From the NCBI GenBank assembly GCA_024743215.1, contig JANSWZ010000007.1, forward strand, positions 1-64,000: DNA of 64,000 bases, in the 5' to 3' direction. A program made the position numbers and the translations under genes. Position 1 is the stretch's first letter; every line of letters starts with the position of its first letter. Shown here in pieces: positions 54,131 to 63,584 of this stretch. The notes beneath the pieces are model-generated. The model was given only the letters and a program-made list of their open reading frames with translations, made no database searches and was not told the DNA's origin. This DNA is from Alphaproteobacteria bacterium (lineage in GTDB: Bacteria; Pseudomonadota; Alphaproteobacteria; Rhizobiales; GCA-2746425).

Positions 54131-55936
54131 ATGTCGGATACAAATGAAAGCTCAACTGTGCGGACAATACTTGCTCAATTTCAAGACGCTCTTTCTAAAG
54201 GTGATGTTGATCTAGCAGCCGAATGTTTTCTTGAGACCGGCTATTGGCGTGATCTGCTGAGCTTCACATGGAATATCAAAACGATGGAAGGGCGAACCGC
54301 CATTTTTGATATGCTCAATGCCCAACTGGATGCTGTTAAACCAAGTCAAATCAAAGTCGATAATTCAGAGCAGGTGACAGAAGATGATGGCGTCATCTCG
54401 GCATGGTTCGACTTTGAAACATCTGTTGGACGTGGCCGCGGTCACATCAGACTAAAAAACAACAAGATATGGACCTTGTTGACATCCCTGAGTGAATTGA
54501 AGGGACATGAAGAACAATCGGGCCCTACCCGTCCGTTGGGCGCCCATCCTGGTGTGAACAAAAATCGTACGACTTGGAAAGAAGATCGCGAACACGAACT
54601 GGCTGATCTGGGATACGGCACCCAGCCTTACACCGTCATAATTGGCGGCGGTCAGGGCGGTATAGCCTTGGGCGCGCGGCTGCGGCAGTTGGGTGTGCCC
54701 ACAATCATTCTTGATAAGAACACTCGGCCCGGTGACAGCTGGCGCAACCGTTACAAGTCGCTTTGCCTGCATGATCCGGTTTGGTACGATCATCTGCCCT
54801 ATCTGCCGTTCCCCAAAAACTGGCCAGTGTTTACACCCAAAGACAAGATTGGTGACTGGCTTGAGATGTATGCCAAGGTCATGGAGCTGAACTACTGGAC
54901 CAGCTCTGTCTGCACGTCCGCGGCGTATGACGAGGCATCCAAGGAGTGGTCCATAGAGGTCGACCGGAATGGAGAGAAAGTCAGTTTGAAAGCCAAACAA
55001 CTGGTGCTGGCCACCGGCATGTCGGGTAAACCAAACATCCCCGAATTCCCTGGTGCAGACCAATTCAAAGGTGATCAACACCATTCCTCAAAACACCCTG
55101 GTCCGGACGCCTACAGGGGTAAAAAGGCATTGGTCATAGGGTCCAACAACTCGGCCCACGACATCTGTGCAGCGCTCTGGGAAAACGATGTCGATGTGAC
55201 AATGGTTCAACGCTCGTCGACCCATATCGTTCGCTCTGAATCCCTGATCGAACATGGGCTAAAGCCACTTTACTCAGAACAGGCTTTAGCTGAAGGAATG
55301 ACCACCGAAAAAGCTGACTTGACCTTTGCTTCGATACCTTACGGTCTATTACCGGAATTCCAGAAACCCGTCTACGATACGATCAGGGAGCAGGACAAAG
55401 AGTTTTACACCAGCTTGGAAAATGCCGGATTCAAATTGGATTATGGCGTGGGTGATACCGGTCTGTTCTTAAAATATCTGAGACGTGGATCAGGATATTA
55501 CATTGATGTGGGAGCCAGCCAACTGGTCATCGATGGCCAGATTCAATTGGCACATGGCCAAGTCAAAGAGATCGTCGAAGACGGTGTCTTGCTAGAAGAC
55601 GGGACCAAGCTAGAGGCTGATCTTATTGTCTATGCCACGGGGTATAATTCCATGAGTGGGTGGGTGGCTGATCTGATCGGGCAGGATGTTGCTGACAAGG
55701 TTGGTATATGCTGGGGACTGGGATCTGAAACGCCCAAAGACCCTGGCCCTTGGCAAGGGGAATTGCGCAATATGTGGAAGCCAACACAACAGACGGCTAT
55801 GTGGTTCCACGGCGGCAACTTGCATCAATCGCGCCATTATTCACAATACCTTGCCTTACAGATCAAGGCTCGCATGGAAGACATTCCAACGCCTGTCTAT
55901 GGTCTTCCGGACACCCACAACATCGACCGTGGTTGA
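54131..55936 (+). CDS. SnoaL-like domain fused to a flavin-containing monooxygenase
   Basis: A 601-residue protein. Residues ~1-130 form an NTF2/SnoaL-like domain (FQDALSKGDVDLAAECFLETGYWRDLL). Residues ~165-590 form a flavin monooxygenase: GGGQGG (172-177) for FAD, LCLHDPVWYDHLPYLPFPKNWP near the FMO/BVMO fingerprint, GSNNSAHD (337-344) for NADPH and ATGYNSMSGW. The N-terminal domain plus FMO fusion is seen in a subset of putative monooxygenases. The substrate is unknown, and its place at the end of a sugar operon is unexpected. ATG 54131 follows GGGGAGA. Confidence 0.88.
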   Translation: MSDTNESSTVRTILAQFQDALSKGDVDLAAECFLETGYWRDLLSFTWNIKTMEGRTAIFDMLNAQLDAVKPSQIKVDNSEQVTEDDGVISAWFDFETSVGRGRGHIRLKNNKIWTLLTSLSELKGHEEQSGPTRPLGAHPGVNKNRTTWKEDREHELADLGYGTQPYTVIIGGGQGGIALGARLRQLGVPTIILDKNTRPGDSWRNRYKSLCLHDPVWYDHLPYLPFPKNWPVFTPKDKIGDWLEMYAKVMELNYWTSSVCTSAAYDEASKEWSIEVDRNGEKVSLKAKQLVLATGMSGKPNIPEFPGADQFKGDQHHSSKHPGPDAYRGKKALVIGSNNSAHDICAALWENDVDVTMVQRSSTHIVRSESLIEHGLKPLYSEQALAEGMTTEKADLTFASIPYGLLPEFQKPVYDTIREQDKEFYTSLENAGFKLDYGVGDTGLFLKYLRRGSGYYIDVGASQLVIDGQIQLAHGQVKEIVEDGVLLEDGTKLEADLIVYATGYNSMSGWVADLIGQDVADKVGICWGLGSETPKDPGPWQGELRNMWKPTQQTAMWFHGGNLHQSRHYSQYLALQIKARMEDIPTPVYGLPDTHNIDRG

Positions 55937-56019
55937 AAATTGCAATTGATGGAAAAAGGGTCACTGAAGCTGAGGCGCAAAGTATCGCCGAAGCAGTATT
56001 CACAAAGACCGGTTTGTAA
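55933..56019 (+). other. Small open frame, possible gene remnant
   Basis: A 28-codon frame, starting at a TTG that overlaps the monooxygenase stop, encodes KIAIDGKRVTEAEAQSIAEA followed by VFTKTGL. It looks a little like the start of Ldh-family (malate/lactate/sulfolactate-type) dehydrogenases, which open with a similar Ala/Glu-rich helix. Nothing follows it. It is most likely a remnant or chance. Confidence 0.25.
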
Positions 56020-56064
56020 AACATCAATTTGCGAATGAAGAGTAACTCAAGAAAGTGATGCATT

Positions 56065-56706
56065 TTGGCTAGTATAGTTTTCGACCTGGACGGGACTTTG
56101 ATCGACAGTGCGCCTGACCTTCAAAAAATTGCAAATGACCTTTTGCAAGCAGATGGTTACGCACCGATTTCGGTGGCCGAAACGCGATCATTTATCGGAA
56201 ATGGCGCAAGTGTTTTTGTAGAAAAGATGTGTGGAGCACGCGGCGTACCAAAGAACAGCGAACCACAATATATCGACGCTTTTCTGAAAGCCTACCAGTC
56301 AGCTTTTGACCTGACGGACCCTTATCCGGGCGTGAGGTCGGCGCTTGAGAAACTAAAAGCGCAAAACCACAAATTGGGCATATGTACAAACAAGCCCATT
56401 GGTCCGTGCCGAGCCGTTTTATCGCATTTGAAGCTGATCGAATTTTTTGATGCGATCATTGGTGGAGATAGCTTGCCAGTCAGAAAACCCGATCCGGCAA
56501 CACTGTTCGCTGCATTTGACATCCTGCAAGGTGATGTCTTCGTCTATGTGGGAGATAGCGAAGTCGACGCAGAAACAGCTCAACGGGCAAAAATTCCTTT
56601 TTTGCTTTTCACTGAAGGCTACAGAAAAACATCGGTCGATCAGATTCCACACACGGCACCATTTGCACATTTCCGGGAACTTGAGGGCCTGATCGCCCAA
56701 TTCTAG
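56065..56706 (+). CDS. gph: Phosphoglycolate-phosphatase-like HAD hydrolase
   Basis: A 213-residue HAD phosphatase beginning at TTG 56065. FDLDGTLIDSAPDL has Asp7 and Asp9, ICTNKP is motif II, RKPDPATLFAA has the motif III lysine, and VYVGDSEVDAETA motif IV. The overall pattern is of the Gph group that dephosphorylates 2-phosphoglycolate; it may instead serve a sugar phosphate from this operon. The start is awkward, with no ATG in frame; it lies ~130 bp after the monooxygenase. Confidence 0.82.
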   Translation: MASIVFDLDGTLIDSAPDLQKIANDLLQADGYAPISVAETRSFIGNGASVFVEKMCGARGVPKNSEPQYIDAFLKAYQSAFDLTDPYPGVRSALEKLKAQNHKLGICTNKPIGPCRAVLSHLKLIEFFDAIIGGDSLPVRKPDPATLFAAFDILQGDVFVYVGDSEVDAETAQRAKIPFLLFTEGYRKTSVDQIPHTAPFAHFRELEGLIAQF

Positions 56707-56730
56707 AAGTACAGAAGTGCCCTTATAGAA

Positions 56731-56760
56731 GGCCCGGTGAAGAGAGCTCTTGAGCGGGCC
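56731..56760. terminator. Hairpin at the end of the catabolic operon
   Basis: GGCCCG (56731-56736) and CGGGCC (56755-56760) enclose an inner AAGAG-AG-CTCTT stem, with a 3-nt internal loop (GTG/GAG). It lies 24 bp after the phosphatase stop. No U-run follows, so it is a likely but imperfect transcript end. Confidence 0.55.
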
Positions 56761-57014
56761 ATTGAAAGTTGGAACATGATTGGCTGGATCCACACAGCGT
56801 TTAATAGACCGTCGGCGCCTCCCCTGGCGCAGCCAGACGGAAGCCAATCAGCGAGAGAGGCTGTGTGTGTCATCCATCAAGGCTGGACAACACCTTGTCC
56901 GCCTCAATTTGGTTTCTGCTGACAACGCCACAAATTCCGCAATATAATAACGAAACAATGTCAGCCCGACTCAATCAAATTTGATTGCCGGTTTGACTCT
57001 ACGAAAGGGTTCTG

Positions 57015-57485
57015 ATGCGCCGCTTCATTGTATTCCTGTTTTCTCACAGTATTGTACTGGCGATCGGCGTTGCTCTGGGCATATATTTGTTGCCAATTCT
57101 GACTGCGCCTGAGTCACCCGATACAGCCATGCTCGAACAGAAAGCGCAAAGCGCTCTCTATTCGGCGGATTTTACACGCACACTCAAAGGTAGCGATTTT
57201 CTACACTGGGGCGAAGGCAAGGTAAGCATAACGCCAACACAGATCGTGCATGCGGGCAGCCTCTCTCCCGGACCGGATTATAAGGTTTATTTGGTCAAAA
57301 CATTTGTTGAGGACGAAGATGAATTTCTGCCAATAAAAAGTGAGTCGATCATCATAGGTGATGTAAAAACCTTCTCCGGCTTTTTGCTCGACATTCCAGC
57401 AGGCGTGAATGTCGAGGACTATACGACGGTTCTGGTTTGGTGCGAGACATTTGGCGAATTTATCACCGCTGCCAAATATCGGTAA
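57015..57485 (+). CDS. DM13-domain membrane-anchored protein
   Basis: A 156-residue protein. Residues ~5-27 form an N-terminal hydrophobic anchor or signal (no lipobox). Residues ~45-155 are a DM13 domain: FTRTLKGSDFLHWGEGKVSI, the acidic DEDEFLP, and LVWCETFGEFITAAKYR, with the single conserved Cys. DM13 domains are proposed to act in extracytoplasmic redox or electron transfer, but this is not established. It stands alone. A GAAAGGG site precedes ATG 57015. Confidence 0.85.
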   Translation: MRRFIVFLFSHSIVLAIGVALGIYLLPILTAPESPDTAMLEQKAQSALYSADFTRTLKGSDFLHWGEGKVSITPTQIVHAGSLSPGPDYKVYLVKTFVEDEDEFLPIKSESIIIGDVKTFSGFLLDIPAGVNVEDYTTVLVWCETFGEFITAAKYR

Positions 57486-57624
57486 CCACAGGCAGGGCGA
57501 TCCCGCCAGACCAGACATTGATTTTTGGCAGCGATTGCAGCCAATGGCAGATCAATGTCGACAGCCCATTTATCAGCGTTGAATCAAGACCAGATATTTC
57601 ATCCGATTTGATCTCGCATGGCCG

Positions 57625-58035
57625 CTAAGAAGCGGCATTTGCTGACCGTGCGCCAAACCGTTTGGCCAGTTTTGATACGGCGGGTCGCGTGGTCAGGAAG
57701 ACGCGATAGCCCACCTCAAGCACCAATATCACACCCGGGACCATAGAAAGCCGGGCTGCCCAGCGCCAACCGGGAAGGGACTTCCAGACTTCGGCGAAAG
57801 CGCGAGCCCCTGACAAGAGAGTGCCGTCCGGAAGGCGAACGTGGAACCGCCGCATCGCTTCATCAGATGACAGGTCTGAACCAAGTTCAGCACCCCGATC
57901 CGAGACATCGACAAAACCCAGTCGATTGCCACCCTCAAGGGACGCATAATGGCCAATCTCGGCCGTGCATATCGGACAGGAACCGTCAAAATAGACGGTG
58001 GGTCCCCTAGCGCTGGTTTCTGCGTTGGTTCTCAT
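57625..58035 (-). CDS. DUF393 / DCC-family thiol-disulfide oxidoreductase-like protein
   Basis: A 136-residue protein from ATG 58035. VYFDGSCPICTAEIGHY contains the DxxCxxC (CPIC) motif of the family, followed by DVSDRGAELGSDLSSDEAMRRFHVRLPDG. LSGARAFAEVWKSLPGWRWAARL is the typical middle. The thioredoxin-like CxxC suggests thiol-disulfide activity, unproven. The gene is convergent with the DM13 gene, and no operon partner is seen. Confidence 0.85.
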   Translation of the reverse strand: MRTNAETSARGPTVYFDGSCPICTAEIGHYASLEGGNRLGFVDVSDRGAELGSDLSSDEAMRRFHVRLPDGTLLSGARAFAEVWKSLPGWRWAARLSMVPGVILVLEVGYRVFLTTRPAVSKLAKRFGARSANAAS

Positions 58036-58440
58036 ATGAAATCTTTCCTGCATCTCGATCAAATCTTCCTCAAAGACCATTTCGCCAACCAGTGAAGAAA
58101 TGGTCCGTGCCGGGCATCGGAAGCTTTTCTAACCCTGTTACGCCAGGAAACCCGCTTCGGACGACTGGCGCGTCAATACGTCGCCCCGTGAGTCCGCCTC
58201 ATCATAGGTGCGGGCCCATATTTGTTGTTCCGAGATCAACAAACGTATCGTGTAAAATTCACCAGCGTTAATTTAATGAGTTGGCGGAACAGAAATCACT
58301 AGGAACGCATGAGTGAGCATTTGTTCTCTAACTGCCAACCGAAAAAAACATCATCAAAAGCTGGAACAAAACGAACTCTTAAACCGGCACCGTCCGAGGA
58401 TCACGTAACTCAAAAAGTGTCCACGATCCGCAGCAAGCAC
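58036..58440. other. Intergenic stretch with nothing recognised
   Basis: About 400 bases upstream of the DUF393 gene. It presumably carries that gene's promoter. The short frame 58309-58491 has no protein-like character. Confidence 0.4.
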
Positions 58441-58773
58441 CTAATTATCTCTACTCAAAACCCCACGGATTGTGTCCTTGTCCAGCACTAGGGTTTTCGA
58501 GCGATTAGATTTTTCAAGCGGGCCTAAATAGAGGTAGAGACAGATATCCATGGATTCTTCGGCGAGATCGTAAATCATGAGATTTTCTTGGCTCTTATCT
58601 CTTCTAAGCGCTTCGGGCAGTGGGACTTCTTCGAACCAATCTGCTTTAAGAATCATCTCATAAATGTATGATCCGTCCTCCTCAAAAACGGCCGTCCTAT
58701 TTGCAGAGCTTGTTAAGGGCCGTGATCCGCCATCCAAGAACCACATCGTGCCCAAGGCAGAGATATCCGCCAT
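58441..58773 (-). CDS. Hypothetical protein
   Basis: A 110-residue frame from ATG 58773, without a clear ribosome-binding site. The sequence is plausible for a globular protein: FEEDGSYIYEMILKADWFEE, EALRRDKSQENLMIYDLAEE and a charged C-terminus. I do not recognise a family. The adjacent upstream sequence is an alcohol-dehydrogenase remnant, so this may also be leftover or an orphan. Confidence 0.4.
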   Translation of the reverse strand: MADISALGTMWFLDGGSRPLTSSANRTAVFEEDGSYIYEMILKADWFEEVPLPEALRRDKSQENLMIYDLAEESMDICLYLYLGPLEKSNRSKTLVLDKDTIRGVLSRDN

Positions 58774-58794
58774 GCCGATAAAAATTGAAGGGAA

Positions 58795-59005
58795 AGCCAA
58801 GCACGCAACGGTATCTGGAATTTGACAAAGCGAAAGCCTCGACTGCCCTATCAATCGGATAGATCCGGGTGATCATTGGTTTCACATCAATGTCCACGGT
58901 GTTGATGAACGCAACCGCTTCAGCAAATTCGGTATGGCGCGGGTTCCGGCCAAAGGACGAGCCTGAAAATTGTGGAGTGAAATCCTGGCTCTGCAGGCGC
59001 GCAAG
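58795..59005 (-). pseudogene. C-terminal remnant of a zinc-type (MDR) alcohol/polyol dehydrogenase
   Basis: The minus strand encodes GRNPRHTEFAEAVAFINT and then VDIDVKPMITRIYPIDRAVE followed by AFAL, the C-terminal catalytic-domain end of medium-chain sorbitol/threonine-dehydrogenase-type enzymes. The rest of the ~340-residue protein is absent, and the sequence runs directly into the end of the bifunctional aldolase gene. It is a deletion remnant of a former dehydrogenase gene in this operon. Confidence 0.65.
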
Positions 59006-59008
59006 GCT

Positions 59009-60958
59009 TCAGATAACCCTGTCATTGCCGCCATCGACGGGCATTTGTGCACCTGTTGTACGGCTCAAAGTACCATCAACAAAAGCAGCCACGGCCAGTC
59101 CGACATCTCGCGATGTTACCTCACACCCAAGCAGATTTCGCGTCTTGTATTGAGCTATCGACAAGCCGTAACGGTCTGCAGATTTCTTGAGCGCTTCAGG
59201 CGTCCACAGATTTGTGTCGAATACGGCATCTGGGTGGACTGCATTTACGGTTATCCCCTCTCCCGCCAGTTCCAGCGCAAGAACACGCATCAACTGGGTG
59301 AGGCCGGCTTTGGAGACAGAATAGGCCGAAGCACCGCCCCCGGGTGCCGCGACATTGCGCGACCCAATGAACACAATGGCAGGGTCAATACCATGGCGCA
59401 AAAAGGGAATCGCATGTTTGATCAGCATCCGGTGCGAGGTCAGATTGACGGCAAGCGCCGCATCCCAGACCGCATTTTCCATGGTTTCGACTGTCTGACC
59501 GGTTTCAAAAATCCCTGCATTGGACACTACAATGTCCAGCCCGCCAAAACTCTCAACCACATGTGCAAGGGCAGCCGTCACAAGAACTTCGTCTGTGAGG
59601 TCCACGACGATGCCCTGAAAATCAGCCTCGCTCATTGAGGACAGAATAATTGGGTTGATATCAAGCCCCACAACGACTGCGCCGCGTTCGCGCAGCACAT
59701 GCGCACATGCATGCCCAATGCCTGTCGCCGCGCCGCTGACGATCGCTATCTTCCCCGCCAGATCGGCGTCAGGCTTCTGTTTTTTTAACTTGTCCTGCTC
59801 CAATTCCCAATACTCCAGATCACGCAGATCATCAGACGAAAGCCCTTGCCAACTGCCCAGCTCGGCAGCGCAGCGCAGCGCCTCTGTCGTCGCCTCCGTG
59901 ACGTCGCGTGAGATTGTCGCGCGTTTGAAGTTTACACCAAAGCTGCGGACATGGCCGGTCTCGAACAGCGCCCAGTGTGGGGCCGCAGGCATCATGGTCA
60001 GATGCGGATTGTTGTGCAGATCGACATAGCTTTCATATGCGCTGGCAAACGTCGCGATGGCCTCTGCAGGCCGCTCGCCAATGATCGCCGGAAAGGGTTT
60101 GTTGTGAATGACGTGCTCAGGCGTCAGCGTCCCGTGCCGCGCCTGTTCTGCCATTGCATGTACTTGGCCGGGTTCCACACACCCGGCTGGAAGCGACAGC
60201 ACTGCTTTTCCACAAGCATCTGAGACAGCCTTCCTTGCAAGAGCAATTTCAACCGAATTCTGCGCGGCAAGGACAGGCCGCACCGCAGCCCCAACCTTGC
60301 TGGCCAGCGCAGCTTCCGCTCGCTCCACTACATCGATCATCCGATCATAAGCAGTGCGTGCATTCTCTGCGTAGGTGAACACGCCATGATGCTGCAAAAT
60401 GATGGCGGTATATTGCTCCAGCAAGCCGCGTTCCACCACATCGCGGAACTGCAGCGCCAGATCAAATCCCGGTTTGACATAGGGCAGCACAAGAACATCA
60501 TCGCCATAGATTTCCTTGAACATGGCGGGTGCGCTGTTTGAAATTGTCAGCACCGCATTGGCATGGGTGTGATCGACAAATTTGAAGGGAATGACCGCAT
60601 GCACAATTGCTTCAATGGACGGATTGGCAGCATTGGAATCAAACCGGGCACAATTCACTTCATTGACCATGTCCGCGTCAGACAAGTGATCAAGCTGTGC
60701 CAGTTGCAGAAGCGGATTCAATTGCAGCCCCGTAAACCCTTCGGTCCACATCTGGCCCAGATCATAACCACTGGCTTTGACCCAGATCGCCTCATGTTCC
60801 ACACCGAACCGATCGCGATGCAGCGATTTGACCGATGTATTGCCACCACCATGCAGAACCAGATCAGTGTCCAGACCAATCAGGCGGGAGGTATAGGCAC
60901 GCAATTCCAGATCTGACCTACAGAGCGCCGCGTCGCCATCGTTCCATCGATTCTGCAT
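59009..60958 (-). CDS. Bifunctional class II aldolase / short-chain dehydrogenase (RhaD-like)
   Basis: A 649-residue fusion. Residues ~10-390 are a class II aldolase/adducin domain: GGGNTS, then zinc histidines in DHTHANAV and QHHGVFTYA. Residues ~400-645 are an SDR: SGAATGIGHA binds NAD and SNAG follows; Ser is in IGSRN and Tyr-Lys in SAYSVSKAG. Such fusions are annotated as bifunctional rhamnulose-1-phosphate aldolase/lactaldehyde dehydrogenase. Next to LsrF- and DhaKL-like genes it probably processes another ketose phosphate. Last gene of the minus-strand operon. Confidence 0.93.
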   Translation of the reverse strand: MQNRWNDGDAALCRSDLELRAYTSRLIGLDTDLVLHGGGNTSVKSLHRDRFGVEHEAIWVKASGYDLGQMWTEGFTGLQLNPLLQLAQLDHLSDADMVNEVNCARFDSNAANPSIEAIVHAVIPFKFVDHTHANAVLTISNSAPAMFKEIYGDDVLVLPYVKPGFDLALQFRDVVERGLLEQYTAIILQHHGVFTYAENARTAYDRMIDVVERAEAALASKVGAAVRPVLAAQNSVEIALARKAVSDACGKAVLSLPAGCVEPGQVHAMAEQARHGTLTPEHVIHNKPFPAIIGERPAEAIATFASAYESYVDLHNNPHLTMMPAAPHWALFETGHVRSFGVNFKRATISRDVTEATTEALRCAAELGSWQGLSSDDLRDLEYWELEQDKLKKQKPDADLAGKIAIVSGAATGIGHACAHVLRERGAVVVGLDINPIILSSMSEADFQGIVVDLTDEVLVTAALAHVVESFGGLDIVVSNAGIFETGQTVETMENAVWDAALAVNLTSHRMLIKHAIPFLRHGIDPAIVFIGSRNVAAPGGGASAYSVSKAGLTQLMRVLALELAGEGITVNAVHPDAVFDTNLWTPEALKKSADRYGLSIAQYKTRNLLGCEVTSRDVGLAVAAFVDGTLSRTTGAQMPVDGGNDRVI

Positions 60959-61021
60959 TGGGTGTCCTCACTCATTCTGCGGTCTGCCCGGAAGCCGGGC
61001 AGACGATCTCGTGGGAAAAAA

Positions 61022-61909
61022 TCAAGCGACTTTCAGGGGCGTTGCATCCTGGAACACGGCATAAGCCTCCTCGCCGGTCATATCGTGATGTACGACTTGT
61101 TCCAGCGCCTGAAGCATGCCAACCGGGTTTGAGGATTGAAACACGTTGCGCCCCATATCCACGCCAGCGGCACCCTGGTTGATAGCGCGATAGGCCATCT
61201 CAAGTGCATCGCGTTCGGGTAGTTTTTTCCCGCCCGCGATGACAATCGGAACCGGGCAACCCAGCACGATTTTCTCAAAACCATCATCGACGTAATAGGA
61301 TTTGACCAATTGCGATCCAATCTCGGCAGCGATACGCGTCGCCAACCCGAAATACCGTGCATCGCGCACCATGTCTGCGCCTACACCCGTCACCGCCATT
61401 GTGGGAATGCCATAGCGTGTCCCGATATCAATCAGCTTGACCACATTGGCGATGGATTTGTGCTCATATTCAGCACCGATATAGACCTGCGCTGCCATGG
61501 CAGATGCACCCAATCGGATAGCATCATCGATCTCGACGCTGATCAGTTCATTTGACAGCTCTGTCAGGATGCTGTTGCCGGCAGAGCAGCGCAGTACAAC
61601 GGGTTTTTTTGTCTCTGGCCGGATCACCGTCCGCAAAGCACCCCGCGTACACATCAGCACATCTGTATAGGGCGCAAGCGGCGCAATGCTGAGATCCAGA
61701 CGTTCCAGACCGGTCGTTGGACCCTGGAAATATCCATGATCAAAAGCCAGCATCACCGTTCTCCCGCTTTCCGGGCGGAAAATATTGGAAAGGCGGGCTT
61801 TCATTCCCCAATCATAATGTTCGCTTCCCTTCAGGAAGAAACGGCTGACGTCCACCGGGCTGTCTTCGCCCCAGTCCTTGCCGTCCTTGATATCGTCAAG
61901 ATCTGCCAT
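61022..61909 (-). CDS. lsrF: LsrF-like 3-hydroxy-5-phosphonooxypentane-2,4-dione thiolase / aldolase
   Basis: A 295-residue class I aldolase-fold protein. Its beginning [13 protein letters not shown], then [52 protein letters not shown] and [21 protein letters not shown], match E. coli LsrF almost segment for segment. In E. coli LsrF cleaves the phosphorylated autoinducer-2 product P-HPD with CoA. Here no lsrA/C/D/B/K genes are next to it; DhaL and DhaK are. It may therefore act on a different keto-phosphate. ATG 61909 has GGAGACAAC upstream. Confidence 0.9.
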   Translation of the reverse strand: MADLDDIKDGKDWGEDSPVDVSRFFLKGSEHYDWGMKARLSNIFRPESGRTVMLAFDHGYFQGPTTGLERLDLSIAPLAPYTDVLMCTRGALRTVIRPETKKPVVLRCSAGNSILTELSNELISVEIDDAIRLGASAMAAQVYIGAEYEHKSIANVVKLIDIGTRYGIPTMAVTGVGADMVRDARYFGLATRIAAEIGSQLVKSYYVDDGFEKIVLGCPVPIVIAGGKKLPERDALEMAYRAINQGAAGVDMGRNVFQSSNPVGMLQALEQVVHHDMTGEEAYAVFQDATPLKVA

Positions 61910-61938
61910 GTGTTGTCTCCTTATTCGATTGGATGGTG

Positions 61939-62565
61939 TCAGAGCGATGCAGCGTAGGATTTCATTGCGCCGAGGATAATCGATACTGAAATTGCACCTG
62001 GATCAGGATGTCCGATTGAGCGTTCACCCAACGAACGCGCCTTGCCTGTTGTTGCAATCATCGCCTTGCTGGCCTCGACGCCGTCAAGTGCGCCCCGTTC
62101 GGCTGCCGTGAAAACCACCAACAAATCATCCGAGGCTTCTGCTTCGACGGCGCGGGCGGCAGGCATGACAGCGTCGACCATGGTTTTGGCGCCCTCTTCC
62201 ACCCCACCACGCTTCGATACGGCTTGCGCTGATTGGGCCAGGAAATCCGCAAACCGCGCCGCATCAAGCGTTTTTGCCTCTGCAAACGCTCCAGCGCCAC
62301 CGCGAAAAAACGTACCAAACACTGCGCCTGCTGCGCCGCCGGTTTTCGACATGATTGCCATACCGGTTTTCTTGAACGCATCCTGCACCGAGAGACCCGG
62401 AACCAGCCCCTCAAGCGCCGCTTCACAGCCCCTGCGCATACCAATTCCGTGATCCCCGTCGCCGGTCGCCAGATCGGCATCCGTCAGCACATCAACCTTG
62501 TCAATCAACGCCTTTGACACTTCCCTGAGCATCTCAACGACCTGGCTTTCAGTCAGTTCCTTCAT
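61939..62565 (-). CDS. dhaL: Dihydroxyacetone-kinase ADP/ATP-binding subunit (DhaL-like)
   Basis: A 208-residue all-helical kinase subunit. [15 protein letters not shown] has the aspartates that bind Mg2+/[19 protein letters not shown] is the nucleotide-binding loop. [19 protein letters not shown] closes the fold. It phosphorylates the substrate bound to the DhaK subunit. No DhaM gene is in the window, so the source of phosphate (ATP or PTS) is undecided. It starts 12 nt after the dhaK stop. Confidence 0.93.
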   Translation of the reverse strand: MKELTESQVVEMLREVSKALIDKVDVLTDADLATGDGDHGIGMRRGCEAALEGLVPGLSVQDAFKKTGMAIMSKTGGAAGAVFGTFFRGGAGAFAEAKTLDAARFADFLAQSAQAVSKRGGVEEGAKTMVDAVMPAARAVEAEASDDLLVVFTAAERGALDGVEASKAMIATTGKARSLGERSIGHPDPGAISVSIILGAMKSYAASL

Positions 62566-62576
62566 CGTCTGTGTCC

Positions 62577-63584
62577 TTACATGTTCGACAGGCCAACCGA
62601 GCGCGCAGGCAGGTCCAGATAATGTTTCAACTCGTCATCGAGCTTCATCACCGTTATGGAAAAGCCGGCCATTTCCTGAACCGTCAGATAGGTTCCAACA
62701 TCAGTGCGGTGCACGATGATTCCCCGATCCGCGAGGATCTGGCGCACACGGCGGTTCACAATCAGCATTTCCATCATGGTCGTTGCACCAAGATTATTGA
62801 TCATCAGCGCAATCTCATCACCTTCGCCCAGTGATATATCCCCCAGGATCCGCTCCATGAGTTGATCAGCAACCTCATCAGCAGAGGTCATCTTCTGCTT
62901 TGCAATGCCTGCCTCACCATGGGCGCCCATGCCAATCTCGATCTCATCGTCAGCAAGCTCGAATGTCAGCTTGCCGGTCTCGGGTATGGACCCTGCCGCA
63001 ACAGCAACCCCCATCGACCGCAGATTGCCGACAGCCTTGCGCGCAATACGCTCAACCTCATCCAGTGTGTCACATTCACCAGCAGCGCCGCCTGCAACCT
63101 TGATGGCATAGATGTCACCGGCTATTCCCCGCCTGTCATCAGCACGCTCTGGTGGCGCGGCGGCCACGTCATCATTGACGCGTACTGTGCGCACGTCGAT
63201 GTCCTCTTCCTCCAGCAGCTCTGAGGCAATGTCGAAATTCATATTGTCGCCAGCGTAATTGCCGTACAAAAACAGCACGCCCTTACCGCGATGCGCAGCC
63301 ATGGCAGCATCCACGATTGTGTCGGGTGAAGGGGCTGCAAAGACCTGTCCACACGCCGCTGCATCGCCCATATTCTTGCCGACAAAGCCATGGAAAATGG
63401 GCTCATGCCCACTGCCCCCGCCAATAAGCAATGTCACTTTGCTATCGGGAAGGTCAGTGCGGATTAAAATGTCCTTGCCGTCCAACCGTTCCACGCGCCC
63501 GTCATTTGCCAATGCCAAACCATCCAGCATCTCGGTGACAACATTTCGCGGATCGTTCAGGATTTTCTTGGGTACTTTCGCCAT
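62577..63584 (-). CDS. dhaK: Dihydroxyacetone-kinase substrate-binding subunit (DhaK-like)
   Basis: A 335-residue subunit. LIGGGSGHEPIFHGFVGKNMGDAA is the substrate-binding loop, NYAGDNMNFDIASELL the middle and IGMGAHGEAGIAKQK contains the His that forms the covalent hemiaminal with the ketone in DhaK. Homologues include dihydroxyacetone kinases and tetrulose kinases of the erythritol/threitol pathways. With LsrF- and RhaD-like enzymes it suggests a ketotetrose or ketopentose pathway. AGGAGG precedes ATG 63584. Confidence 0.93.
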   Translation of the reverse strand: MAKVPKKILNDPRNVVTEMLDGLALANDGRVERLDGKDILIRTDLPDSKVTLLIGGGSGHEPIFHGFVGKNMGDAAACGQVFAAPSPDTIVDAAMAAHRGKGVLFLYGNYAGDNMNFDIASELLEEEDIDVRTVRVNDDVAAAPPERADDRRGIAGDIYAIKVAGGAAGECDTLDEVERIARKAVGNLRSMGVAVAAGSIPETGKLTFELADDEIEIGMGAHGEAGIAKQKMTSADEVADQLMERILGDISLGEGDEIALMINNLGATTMMEMLIVNRRVRQILADRGIIVHRTDVGTYLTVQEMAGFSITVMKLDDELKHYLDLPARSVGLSNM

